Below, in pieces: positions 1 through 9,424 of a stretch of DNA of 13,505 nt (positions are counted from its first letter, which is position 1; the number at the start of each line of letters is the position of its first letter). A model generated the notes under the pieces. The model saw only the letters and a program-made list of their open reading frames with translations. It searched no databases and had not been told where the DNA came from. Source of the stretch: an uncultured Pseudoxanthomonas sp. (GTDB lineage: Bacteria; Pseudomonadota; Gammaproteobacteria; Xanthomonadales; Xanthomonadaceae); assembly GCA_946886405.1 (NCBI GenBank), contig CAMPIO010000091.1:1-13505 (forward strand). The letters are read 5' to 3'. The position numbers and the translations under genes were made by a program.

Positions 1-1628
<1,628 letters not shown>

Positions 1629-1643
1629 CCGCCGCGTCGCGCC

Positions 1644-2114
1644 TTGGAGACACCCGCTTACAACCCGGATCCCAGGGCGCATCCCGGCCTGCACGCGATT
1701 GCCCTCTTCGAGGGCGCAAAGGGCGTGCTGGCCCTCGCCTTCGCCGCTGGCCTGCTGGCGCTGGGTCCTGATCGACTGCGCGACAGCGTGCAGGCGGTCG
1801 TCACCCGCTTCATCCCCGCAGCCGGCCCGGGCGTGGTAAGCGAGTGGATGGCACGGATCAATCCCGAGTCCATCCACGTCACCGTCCTGATCATCGCGGT
1901 CTACGCGGGCATGCGCCTGCTGGAAGGCTGGGGCCTGTGGCGTGCCCGCGCCTGGGCCTCGTGGCTGGGTTGCATCGGCTCCGCCGCCTACCTGCCGCTG
2001 GATGTCTACGCGCTCTACCACCACCCCGGCTGGCACACCTGGGCGCTGCTGATCGTCAACCTGGTGATCGTCTGGGTGTTGTGGCGCGATATCCAGCGCC
2101 GCAAGCGGATTTGA
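1644..2114 (+). CDS. DUF2127-type small integral membrane protein
   Basis: 156 residues from a TTG start. The in-frame typA-side stop at 1626 and the lack of any ATG or GTG before codon 28 leave TTG at 1644 as the only start that keeps the conserved N-terminal segment (HPGLHAIALFEGAKG, residues 13-27). No clear Shine-Dalgarno precedes it, so expression may depend on coupling to typA 15 nt upstream. Four hydrophobic segments can be seen at about 26-43, 77-94, 100-124 and 128-148, with an amphipathic stretch between the first two. The GLW-RAR-WA-WLG pattern at about 96-109 and the following Y-P-D-Y helix match predicted membrane proteins of the DUF2127 family as I recall them. Function is unknown. 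Residues HH near 126 sit in the loop before the last helix. The tail is basic (RRKRI), consistent with a cytoplasmic C-terminus. Confidence 0.82.
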   Translation: METPAYNPDPRAHPGLHAIALFEGAKGVLALAFAAGLLALGPDRLRDSVQAVVTRFIPAAGPGVVSEWMARINPESIHVTVLIIAVYAGMRLLEGWGLWRARAWASWLGCIGSAAYLPLDVYALYHHPGWHTWALLIVNLVIVWVLWRDIQRRKRI

Positions 2115-2165
2115 CGCGCGGGCCAACGCCTGCGTAGCCTGCGGCAACTCCGCGAAGGTGTCCGC

Positions 2166-3767
2166 ATGCGTCGATCCCTGCCGCTGCTCGGTCTGATGCT
2201 CGCCCTGGCCGCCTGCCAGCCGGCGACAGCGCCGGATGCGCCAACACCCGCCGCACCCACCGACTTCATCTATGCCGAACTCGACATCGCCGACCTGCAG
2301 TCGCGCATGCAGTCGGGCGAGCTGGACAGCCGTCGTCTCACGCAGGCCTACCTGGACAGGATCGCCGCCGTCGACAAGGCAGGGCCGCAGCTCAATGCGG
2401 TCATCGAACTGAATCCGGATGCGCTGAAGGAAGCCGCACTGCGCGACGTCGAGCGCCGAGCCAATGCCGTGCGCGGACCCCTGCACGGCATTCCGGTGCT
2501 GCTGAAAGACAACATCGACGCGATGCCGATGGCCACGTCGGCGGGCTCGCTGGCGCTGAAGGATTTCCGGCCGGGCAAGGACGCATTCCTGGTCCGTCGC
2601 CTGCGCGAGGCCGGTGCCGTCATCCTCGGCAAGGCCAATCTCAGCGAGTGGGCGAACTTCCGCTCCTCGCATTCCACCTCGGGCTGGAGCGGCCGCGGCG
2701 GGCAGACACGTAATCCGTATGCGCTGGATCGGAATCCCTGCGGATCGAGTTCGGGCAGCGCGGTGGCGGTGTCGGCGAATCTCACCGCGATCAGCGTGGG
2801 CACCGAAACCGACGGCAGCATCCTCTGCCCCGCAGCGATCAATGGCGTGGTGGGCCTGAAGCCGACCGTCGGCCTGGTCAGTCGCCACGGCATCCTGCCC
2901 ATCTCGCACAGCCAGGACACCGCCGGCCCCATCGCCCGCAGCGTCTCGGACGCGGCATTGCTGCTGGCCGCCCTGGCAGGGCGGGATAGTGCGGACGCAG
3001 CCACCACGCAGGCCGCCTGGAACACCACGCTGGACTACAGCGCACGACTGAAGCCAGGCGCACTGGCGGGTGCGCGCATCGGGGTGTTGCGCAGCAAGGG
3101 AGCCATCCATCCCGACGCTGCTGCCGCGCTGGAGGCTGCCATCCAGGTCATGCGTGAGGCCGGTGCGATCGTCGTCGACACGGAGATCCCGACCGACGGC
3201 CAGTGGAACGCCGACGAACTCGAGCTGATGCTGTACGAGTTCAAGCACGGTGTGGAACGCTATCTCACCGAGCGACAGGCACCGCTGACCACACTGACCC
3301 AGCTGATCGGCTACAACGAACGCTACCGGGTGTCCGAGATGCCGTACTTCGGCCAGGAGCTGTTCGAGCAGGCGAACACCAAGGGCGGTCTCGGGGAAGC
3401 CGCGTACATCACCGCACGCAGCCGCGCGCGTCGTCTGGCCGGACCCGAGGGCATCGATGCCGCCCTCAAGGCGCAGCAACTCGACGCGCTGATCGCACCG
3501 ACGACGGGGCCCGCCTGGCTGACCGACCACAAGACAGGCGACCATTTCCCGGGCGCCGGCTACAGCGCCGCTGCCGTGGCGGGGTATCCCAGCCTCACCG
3601 TCCCGATGGGCCACAGCGAGGGCCTGCCGTTGGGTATCGTGTTCATGGGTACCGCCTGGAGCGAACCCCAGTTGATCGCACTGGGCTACGACTATGAACA
3701 GCGAACACGCGCCCGCAAGCCACCCGAGTACTGGCCAACGCTGCCCGCGCGCGCACCGGGTCGCTGA
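2166..3767 (+). CDS. Peptide amidase-like amidase-signature hydrolase, predicted lipoprotein
   Basis: 533 residues with ATG at 2166 and GAAGG at 2154-2158, 7 nt upstream. It belongs to the amidase signature family. The Ser-cisSer-Lys triad reads as K114 (VLLKDNID), S194 (CGSSSGSA) and S218 (GTETDGSIL). The sequence closely resembles peptide amidase (Pam) of Stenotrophomonas maltophilia as I remember it, for example in GELDS-LTQAYL, SEWANFR, GWS-RGGQTRNPY, CPAAINGVVGLKPTVGLVSR and the C-terminal FMGTAWSEP. That enzyme removes the C-terminal amide from peptide amides. Exact substrate here is an inference; other amides are possible. The N-terminus is a lipoprotein signal: MRR, a hydrophobic core and lipobox LAAC with Cys17. 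Residue +2 is Gln, not Asp, so outer-membrane sorting is expected. A Pro/Ala-rich tether (about 18-32) precedes the catalytic domain. It lies 51 nt after the DUF2127 gene, probably in one transcript with it. Confidence 0.93.
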   Translation: MRRSLPLLGLMLALAACQPATAPDAPTPAAPTDFIYAELDIADLQSRMQSGELDSRRLTQAYLDRIAAVDKAGPQLNAVIELNPDALKEAALRDVERRANAVRGPLHGIPVLLKDNIDAMPMATSAGSLALKDFRPGKDAFLVRRLREAGAVILGKANLSEWANFRSSHSTSGWSGRGGQTRNPYALDRNPCGSSSGSAVAVSANLTAISVGTETDGSILCPAAINGVVGLKPTVGLVSRHGILPISHSQDTAGPIARSVSDAALLLAALAGRDSADAATTQAAWNTTLDYSARLKPGALAGARIGVLRSKGAIHPDAAAALEAAIQVMREAGAIVVDTEIPTDGQWNADELELMLYEFKHGVERYLTERQAPLTTLTQLIGYNERYRVSEMPYFGQELFEQANTKGGLGEAAYITARSRARRLAGPEGIDAALKAQQLDALIAPTTGPAWLTDHKTGDHFPGAGYSAAAVAGYPSLTVPMGHSEGLPLGIVFMGTAWSEPQLIALGYDYEQRTRARKPPEYWPTLPARAPGR

Positions 3768-3865
3768 CACCCTTCAAGTGTGAGTCGTTTGCCGACCGGA
3801 TGTGCTTGCAGCGGTAGCAGGATCGTGGCGTTATAGCCGTACACCAGCAGCGGGGGGGCTATCGC
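3768..3865 (+). promoter_or_regulatory. Spacer before the c-di-GMP gene with a weak promoter candidate and a G-rich ribosome binding site
   Basis: TTGCAG at 3806-3811 resembles a -35 box, and TATAGC at 3832-3837 resembles a -10, but the spacing of 20 nt is too long for a good sigma-70 promoter. G-run GGGGGGG at 3852-3858 lies 7 nt before the GTG at 3866 and is the likely ribosome binding site; it supports that start. No intrinsic terminator with a T-tract is visible after the amidase stop, so read-through from the amidase gene is possible. Confidence 0.3.
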
Positions 3866-6800
3866 GTGGAATCGGGCGCGGACCGTGCAACGGAGCTGCG
3901 GGCGTTCAGTGGATCGGGATCCACCGCCCGGCTGAGGCAGCGCAATCTCAGTTCGTTGGCCTGGGGCATCCTGGTCATCGCCTGCCTGTTGTCGCTGTGG
4001 TCCGGCGCCACCCAATGGCGACAGGCGCAGGAGCACGCCCGCACGCAGTTCGAATCGCGCGCCGATGCCGTAGCCACTGCCGTTTCGGCGCACATGAATG
4101 CCTACGAGGATACCGTGCGCGCTGCGGCCGCCGTGCTGGAAGTCCGCCAGGACATCGAGCAGGACAGTTTCTACGCATTCGTCGACAAGTTGCAGGTACC
4201 GACACGCCAGGCCGCCGTGCATGGGCTCGGTTTCGCCCGCCGCGTGCAGCATGCCGAACGCGATGCCTACCTCGCCGCGCAGCGTGCCCGCTATGGCGAT
4301 GCGTTCGCCATCCATCCTGCCGGCGAACGCAGCGAATACGTGGTGATCGATGTGCTGTATCCCGATGTCCCCGGCATGCGGCCCCTGCTCGGCAAGGACG
4401 TGATGGCGGAAGCCGTGCGACGCGAAGCGATCACGTCCGCGCGCGACAGCGGCGAACTGGCCGCCGCGCCGCTGGTCGCGCTGGGGGATGCCACCAAGGG
4501 CAGCACAGGCCTCGCGGGATTCCTGCTGTATGCGCCGGTGTATGCCGATCCCGTCGCCGCACGCGACGGCATGGATGCGCGCCGCCGCCTGCTGCGAGGC
4601 TTCGCCACTGCCGGCTTCGGCTGGCAACGCGTCGTGGAAGACGCTGTCGGCCGCTCGGGCGGGGAAGAGTTCGACCTGCAGCTGCTTTCCCGCGACCATG
4701 GCAGCGAACCGATCTACGAGACGCGGACGCTGCGGGATCGCTACCGCCGCGACTGGCAGCCGGCCTTCACCGCACAGCGCGAGCTGCAACTGCTGGGCAG
4801 CGAATGGCAGCTGGTCCTGCGCGCGCCTCCGCTGCGCGAGGCGCTGCCCGGCCTCGCCTCCATCGTGTTGCTGACCGCATGCGGCATCGGCCTGGGGTTG
4901 TTGCTGTTCCTGCTGCTGCAGAATCTCGCGCGCACGGAACGGCGCAGCCGCGCACTGCTGGATGCGGTCGCTGACCACCTGCCCGCGCTGATCGCCTACA
5001 TCGACGGCGATGGCCGCTACGGCTTCGCCAATCGCGCGTGCCGCGCCTGGTCCGGCACGCAGGAAGGATGGAGCGATCGGCACGTGGACGACGTGCACGC
5101 AGACGCACCCGACTTTCTTGCTTCTCTCAAACGTGCCATGCAGGACTGCACAGCGGACCACTGGACCGCCTGGGAAGCCGAACTGGGACAGCCGGCGCGT
5201 CCGGTGCACCTCTACCTGGTGCCGGATGTGGAGCCCAGCCGCAGGATCGCCGGCTGGTACCTGATGGGCAACGATGTCGGTGAGCAGCGGCGCGCGCACC
5301 GCGAGCTGGCGATGGCGCGCGACCATCTGAAGCGCGTCACTGATCGCCTGCCGGCGCTGATCGCGCAATTCGACGCGGGACACCGTCTCGTCTTCCACAA
5401 TCGCGCCTTTGCCGACCAGGTCCAATGGCGCAATCCGCCACGGACCGGCATCCACATGCGCGACCTGTTCGGCGAAGACGCCTACCAGCGCCGCATGCCG
5501 CAGATCGATGCCGCGCTGTCCGGTCGCGATGGCGAGTTCGAAAGCAGCTTCGCCACCGTCGACGGTACGCGGAGCATGCACAGCTTCTACACGCCCGACG
5601 TCGACGAGACCGGCAAGGTCTGCGGCTTCTTCGTCATGTCCATCGACATCACCGAAAAGGCGCGCCTGGAACACGCGCTGCATGATGCCAACGAACTGGC
5701 CGAGGTGACGCTGACATCGATCAGCGAAGCGGTAATCACCGTCGACATCGACAGTCGCGTGACCTACATGAACCCGGCGGCGGAAGCGTTGTGCGGCTGG
5801 GGGCTGGACCAGGCCCTGGGACAACCACTGGGCCAGGTGGCCCCGCTGGTACGCATCGACGCGCAGGCGGACGACGATGAACCCCATGCCGTGGGCCAGG
5901 CCGGCGATCTGCAACTGGTGCGTCGCGACGGCAGCCGCATGCTGGTCGAGCGATCACTGTCCTCCATCCACGACCGCGACGAGCGCATGGTCGGCACGGT
6001 GATGGTGTTGCGCGACATCACCGAGTCCCGCGCCCTCAGTTCGCGCATGACGTATCTCGCGCACCATGACGCGCTGACCGGCCTGCCGAACCGGCTTCAA
6101 CTCAACGAGCGGCTGGGACAGGCCATCACGCACGCCACGAACCACGGCAACGGCATCGCGGTGCTGTTCCTGGACCTGGACCTCTTCAAGCACGTCAATG
6201 ATGCGCTCGGTCACCACACCGGGGACGAGCTGCTCCAGCAGGTCGCACGTCGACTCCAGCGCAACATCGGCAATCTCGGCACCGTGTACAGGACGGGTGG
6301 TGACGAGTTCGTGGTGCTGCTCCCCAACGTGCTGACGCGCGACAGCGTGTTGCAGATCGCCGACCGGCTGCTGGCCTTGGCCGGCACGCCGTATACGGTC
6401 GCCTCGCACGAACTGCATCAGGCTTTCAGCATCGGCATCAGCCTGTTCCCGGAGGATGGTTACGATGCCGGCACGCTGATGATGCGTGCCGACGCCGCCA
6501 TGTATCTCGCCAAGCGCAATGGCCGCAACGCCACGCGCTTCTACACGCGCGAACTGGCATCGAGCGTGGATGCGCGCATCGAACTGGAGAACAGCCTGCG
6601 GCGCAGCCTGCGCACCGGTGATCTGTCGCTCCACTACCAGCCGCAGATCGATCGCCTCAGCGGCCGCATCGTCGGTGTGGAGGGCCTGGCCCGCTGGCAG
6701 CGCGGCGATCGCCTGATGATGCCGGGCGAATTCCTGCCGATCGCCGAAGAAACCAACCTCATCGTCGATATCGACCAGTGGGCGATCCGCGCCGCGTGCC

Positions 6801-7384
6801 GGCAGAATCGCATCTGGCAGCAGGCGGGACTGCCGCCAATCCGCGTGTCGGTCAACATCGCGGCCGCGAATTTCGACACCGATGATCTCGTGGACACCGT
6901 GGTGGAGGCGCTGCAGGACAGCGGTCTTGCCGCCGAGTTCCTCGAACTGGAAGTCACCGAGACCACGCTGATGCGCGACGTGCAGCGTACCGACCGCACG
7001 TTGCGTGCACTGAAGGCGCTGGGCGTGCGCATCGCCATCGACGATTTCGGCACCGGCTTCTCCAGCCTCAGCTATCTCGGCAACTACGGCTTCAACGTGC
7101 TGAAGATAGACCAGTCGTTCGTGCGCGACGTATCGGAGCCGAACCAGGCGGCGATCACGCGCGCCATCATCAGCCTGGCGGCGCAGCTGCAATGCCGCAC
7201 GATCGCCGAGGGCGTGGAAACATCCGCGCAGGCCGCATGGTTGGCGGCCAATGGTTGCGACGAACTGCAGGGCAACTACTTCAGCAAGCCGGTGCCGGCA
7301 ACCGAATTCGCGAAACTCTATGCGCGCGGAACGACCTGGAACATCCCGCAGCTCGCGCCCACCGCCGATGCGCACTGGTCGTGA
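3866..7384 (+). CDS. Membrane c-di-GMP protein: CHASE, three PAS domains, GGDEF and EAL
   Basis: 1172 residues from GTG. A first membrane helix at about 31-49 and a second at about 329-352 enclose a periplasmic CHASE domain (about 75-300; GLGFARRV, then a VVIDVLYP strand, ARDSGELAAAPLVAL and a PVY segment). Three PAS-like domains follow: about 365-475, 488-600 and 607-723. GGDEF domain (about 725-895) has DALTGLPNR, the FLDLDLFKHVND metal/substrate segment and an exact GGDEF at 811-815. The RxxD inhibitory site expected nine residues upstream is replaced by GNLG (802-805). EAL domain (about 905-1155) has EGL in place of EAL at 939-941, but keeps N997, E1029, D1059-D1060, K1080, the AEGVE stretch at 1114-1118 and Q1135, so phosphodiesterase chemistry looks possible. 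The protein should couple a small extracytoplasmic ligand and cytoplasmic PAS signals to c-di-GMP synthesis and/or breakdown. The ligand and the net direction are unknown. The gene converges on the next one with 19 nt between stops. Confidence 0.95.
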   Translation: MESGADRATELRAFSGSGSTARLRQRNLSSLAWGILVIACLLSLWSGATQWRQAQEHARTQFESRADAVATAVSAHMNAYEDTVRAAAAVLEVRQDIEQDSFYAFVDKLQVPTRQAAVHGLGFARRVQHAERDAYLAAQRARYGDAFAIHPAGERSEYVVIDVLYPDVPGMRPLLGKDVMAEAVRREAITSARDSGELAAAPLVALGDATKGSTGLAGFLLYAPVYADPVAARDGMDARRRLLRGFATAGFGWQRVVEDAVGRSGGEEFDLQLLSRDHGSEPIYETRTLRDRYRRDWQPAFTAQRELQLLGSEWQLVLRAPPLREALPGLASIVLLTACGIGLGLLLFLLLQNLARTERRSRALLDAVADHLPALIAYIDGDGRYGFANRACRAWSGTQEGWSDRHVDDVHADAPDFLASLKRAMQDCTADHWTAWEAELGQPARPVHLYLVPDVEPSRRIAGWYLMGNDVGEQRRAHRELAMARDHLKRVTDRLPALIAQFDAGHRLVFHNRAFADQVQWRNPPRTGIHMRDLFGEDAYQRRMPQIDAALSGRDGEFESSFATVDGTRSMHSFYTPDVDETGKVCGFFVMSIDITEKARLEHALHDANELAEVTLTSISEAVITVDIDSRVTYMNPAAEALCGWGLDQALGQPLGQVAPLVRIDAQADDDEPHAVGQAGDLQLVRRDGSRMLVERSLSSIHDRDERMVGTVMVLRDITESRALSSRMTYLAHHDALTGLPNRLQLNERLGQAITHATNHGNGIAVLFLDLDLFKHVNDALGHHTGDELLQQVARRLQRNIGNLGTVYRTGGDEFVVLLPNVLTRDSVLQIADRLLALAGTPYTVASHELHQAFSIGISLFPEDGYDAGTLMMRADAAMYLAKRNGRNATRFYTRELASSVDARIELENSLRRSLRTGDLSLHYQPQIDRLSGRIVGVEGLARWQRGDRLMMPGEFLPIAEETNLIVDIDQWAIRAACRQNRIWQQAGLPPIRVSVNIAAANFDTDDLVDTVVEALQDSGLAAEFLELEVTETTLMRDVQRTDRTLRALKALGVRIAIDDFGTGFSSLSYLGNYGFNVLKIDQSFVRDVSEPNQAAITRAIISLAAQLQCRTIAEGVETSAQAAWLAANGCDELQGNYFSKPVPATEFAKLYARGTTWNIPQLAPTADAHWS

Positions 7385-7403
7385 AGGCGGCTTCGGTGAA
7401 GGC

Positions 7404-8798
7404 TCAACGCGCTGACGGGGCCGCCAGCTGGTTCTGCTTGCGCACGATGCACATCGCGATTTCGAGCGACTGCTCGTAGTTCAGGCGTGGATCGACGGTA
7501 GAGCGGTACGCGCGCTCCAGGTCGGCATCGGTCAGCTCGCGTGCGCCACCGGTGCATTCGGTGACGTCTTCGCCGGTCAATTCGAGGTGCACGCCGCCCA
7601 GGCGCGTCCCGGCCGCCGCATGCAGATCGAACGACTGCTCCACCTCGCTGCGCACGTTGTCGAAACGACGCGTCTTGAAGCCATTGCTCGTACTTTCCGT
7701 GTTGCCATGCATGGGATCGCAGACCCACAGCACGCGACGGCCATCGCGGCGCACGGCGTCGAGCAGCGCCGGAAGCTTCTCGGCGATCTGCGCGGCGCCC
7801 ATGCGGTGGATAAAGGTCAGACGGCCCGCTTCGTCCTCGGGATTCAGCACATCGATCAGGCGCAGCAACTGGTCCGGCGTGACCGATGGACCGACCTTGA
7901 TGGCGATGGGATTGCGCACGCCGCGCAGGTACTCCACGTGCGCGCCATCTACCGCCGCCGTCCGCATGCCGATCCACGGATAGTGCGTACTCAAGTTGAA
8001 CCAGCCCCACTGGCGGGGCACTTCGCGCGTCAGCGCTTCCTCGTACGGCAGCAGGAGCGCCTCGTGCGAAGTATAGAAGTCGATGCGGTTGAGGTTGTGC
8101 ACTTCGGAACCCGACAGCGTCTCCATGAAGCGCACCGCGTCACCGATAGAGGTGACCATGTGCTGGTATTCGCTCGCCAGCGGCGAATAGCCCACCCAGT
8201 TGAGGTTCCAGTACTCCGGGTGGTGCAGGTCGGCGAAGCCACCATCGATCAACGCGCGGACGAAGTTCATCGTCATCGCCGAGCGCGCATGCGCCTTGAT
8301 CATGCGACGCGGATCCGGGAGGCGGGCCTCGGCCGTGAATTCCGGTCCGTTGACCACATCCCCGCGATAGCTTGGCAGCGTGATGCCGTCCCGCGTCTCC
8401 ATATCGGCCGACCTGGGCTTGGCATACTGGCCTGCGAAACGCCCCACGCGCACCACCGGCAAACGCAGGCCGTGCACCAGCACCAGGCTCATCTGCAGCA
8501 GGACCTTCAACCGGTTGGAAATCAGCCCGGACTCGCAGTCGCTGAAATTCTCGGCGCAGTCTCCGCCCTGCAGCAGGAAGCGCTTGCCTTCCTGTGCTTC
8601 GGCCAGTTGCTTCTTCAGCGAGAAGATTTCCCAGGACGTCACCAGCGGCGGAAGCTGGCGCAGTTCAGCCAACGCGGACGCCAGTGCTGCGGCGTCGGGA
8701 TAGGTCGGCATCTGCATCGCCGTCCTGGCTCGCCAGCTGTCCGGCGCCCAGTTGGGCGGCAGGCTGACGGCACGCAGGTTACGGTCGGACGGATTCAT
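7404..8798 (-). CDS. 3-deoxy-7-phosphoheptulonate (DAHP) synthase, class II
   Basis: 464 residues. ATG at 8798 is chosen because AGGAG at 8805-8809 lies 6 nt upstream; an in-frame ATG at 8822 would add eight residues that look non-conserved. The enzyme condenses phosphoenolpyruvate and erythrose 4-phosphate, the first step of the shikimate pathway. Class II (plant/Mycobacterium type) is shown by LLQGGDCAENFSD (metal Cys81), VGRFAGQYAKPRS, HPEYWNLNW, DFYTSHEALLLPYE, CDPMHGNTES (His364), HLELTGEDVTEC (Glu406) and TVDPRLNYEQSLE (Asp436). These match the Cys/His/Glu/Asp metal set known from the M. tuberculosis enzyme. Length is normal for class II and unlike the 350-residue class I enzymes (E. 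coli AroF/G/H). The N-terminal extension is short, so the elaborate allosteric elements of the mycobacterial enzyme may be reduced. It lies 51 nt downstream of dsbB with no promoter seen between, so co-transcription is likely. Phenazine PhzC is a relative, but no phz genes are near. Confidence 0.96.
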   Translation of the reverse strand: MNPSDRNLRAVSLPPNWAPDSWRARTAMQMPTYPDAAALASALAELRQLPPLVTSWEIFSLKKQLAEAQEGKRFLLQGGDCAENFSDCESGLISNRLKVLLQMSLVLVHGLRLPVVRVGRFAGQYAKPRSADMETRDGITLPSYRGDVVNGPEFTAEARLPDPRRMIKAHARSAMTMNFVRALIDGGFADLHHPEYWNLNWVGYSPLASEYQHMVTSIGDAVRFMETLSGSEVHNLNRIDFYTSHEALLLPYEEALTREVPRQWGWFNLSTHYPWIGMRTAAVDGAHVEYLRGVRNPIAIKVGPSVTPDQLLRLIDVLNPEDEAGRLTFIHRMGAAQIAEKLPALLDAVRRDGRRVLWVCDPMHGNTESTSNGFKTRRFDNVRSEVEQSFDLHAAAGTRLGGVHLELTGEDVTECTGGARELTDADLERAYRSTVDPRLNYEQSLEIAMCIVRKQNQLAAPSAR

Positions 8799-8804
8799 GA
8801 TGGA

Positions 8805-8809
8805 CTCCT
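8805..8809 (-). promoter_or_regulatory. Shine-Dalgarno that fixes the DAHP synthase start
   Basis: Minus strand reads CAGGAGTCCATCATG. AGGAG at 8809-8805 is spaced 6 nt from the ATG at 8798. It lies downstream of the alternative ATG at 8822 and therefore argues for the shorter, 464-residue protein. Confidence 0.75.
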
Positions 8810-8849
8810 GGTGGCCCACCATCGTGACAGATTGGTGCGCCGCGTCAAA

Positions 8850-9365
8850 TCAGCGGAAGGTCGAGGTCCTGCGCGCGCGGAAGCCGATCCACAGCGCCCA
8901 GATGGCCAACAGCACGAACCACACCAGGCTCCACATCGGCATGGTCAGGCCGAGGAAACTCCAGTCGATCGTGCTGCAATCACCCTTGGCGGCCAGCACT
9001 TTCTGCACGACACCCAGCCATGTGTTGTTCTCGATCATGTAGTCCCAGCCAGGGCCGCAGCTCGGCATCAGCGGCGGGTACAGCTGCACCCACACATGCT
9101 TGCCCGCGATGCCGATACCGGTCGCCGCGCCCATGAACGCCAGCACGCCGTAGATGCGCCTTCCCGTGGAACGGCGCGGCCCATGCAGCGCGCCCAGCAG
9201 GAACAGAACACCCGTCGCCGTAAACGCCAAGCGCTGGAAGATGCAGAACGGACAGGGTTCCAACTGGTGTGCGAACTGCACGTACAGCGCGTAGCCGAGC
9301 AGGCTGGCGCAGATCGCGAAACCGAGGAAGCACTGCGCGCGGAAACTCCAGCGGAGAGGATTCAT
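8850..9365 (-). CDS. dsbB: Disulfide bond formation protein B (DsbB)
   Basis: 171 residues from ATG at 9365. A GTG two codons upstream (9371) is an alternative; MNPLRWSFRAQ is the usual family start. DsbB is an inner-membrane quinone reductase that re-oxidises DsbA. Visible features: four hydrophobic helices (about 11-30, 42-61, 70-88, 140-162), first periplasmic redox pair Cys38-Pro-Phe-Cys41, and second pair Cys103 and Cys130 in the long second periplasmic loop. Arg45 (quinone-site Arg48 of E. coli, the same +4 offset from the second Cys) and Trp135 are also present. All four catalytic cysteines are therefore present. Length is close to E. coli DsbB (176). It is the first gene of a probable dsbB-DAHP synthase unit, behind the terminator of the ribosomal operon, and has its own promoter candidate at 9395-9424. 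The short basic tail RARRTSTFR fits a cytoplasmic C-terminus. Confidence 0.96.
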   Translation of the reverse strand: MNPLRWSFRAQCFLGFAICASLLGYALYVQFAHQLEPCPFCIFQRLAFTATGVLFLLGALHGPRRSTGRRIYGVLAFMGAATGIGIAGKHVWVQLYPPLMPSCGPGWDYMIENNTWLGVVQKVLAAKGDCSTIDWSFLGLTMPMWSLVWFVLLAIWALWIGFRARRTSTFR

Positions 9366-9394
9366 TGGCACCGGTGACGTGGGGTCTTGCCGGC

Positions 9395-9424
9395 ATTATC
9401 CATGCGTGACGGGCCGCACGTCAC
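9395..9424 (-). promoter_or_regulatory. Candidate sigma-70 promoter for dsbB, with inverted repeats
   Basis: On the minus strand a -35-like GTGACG (9424-9419) and a -10-like GATAAT (9400-9395) are separated by 18 nt and lie about 30 nt upstream of the dsbB start. It is the only good promoter-like pair between the rplQ terminator and dsbB. The -35 also forms half of inverted repeats described in the findings. Prediction by eye only. Confidence 0.45.

Noticed and set aside
3767..3781. ACAC-N7-GTGT stem after the amidase stop as terminator
   Set aside because: Stem of 4 bp, not GC-rich, no T-tract.
3692..5914. Long open frame (740 codons) on the minus strand opposite the amidase end and the CHASE-PAS region
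   Set aside because: Lies antisense to a well-supported multi-domain protein; composition is that of a GC-rich shadow frame and no domain is recognisable.
5954..7375. 473-codon minus-strand frame opposite the GGDEF-EAL region
   Set aside because: Antisense shadow of conserved GGDEF/EAL codons; His/Arg/Gly-rich translation without any family motif.
7389..7403. Hairpin CTTC-GGT-GAAG between the convergent genes as a bidirectional terminator
   Set aside because: Only a 4-bp continuous stem and no T-run on either side.
8799..8822. Longer DAHP synthase starting at 8822
   Set aside because: The good Shine-Dalgarno lies between this ATG and the one at 8798, and the extra eight residues look unconserved.
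7587..9377. 596-codon plus-strand frame opposite the DAHP synthase and dsbB
   Set aside because: Both opposite genes carry complete catalytic motifs; the plus-strand translation is low in complexity (His/Arg/Gln-rich) with no known domain.
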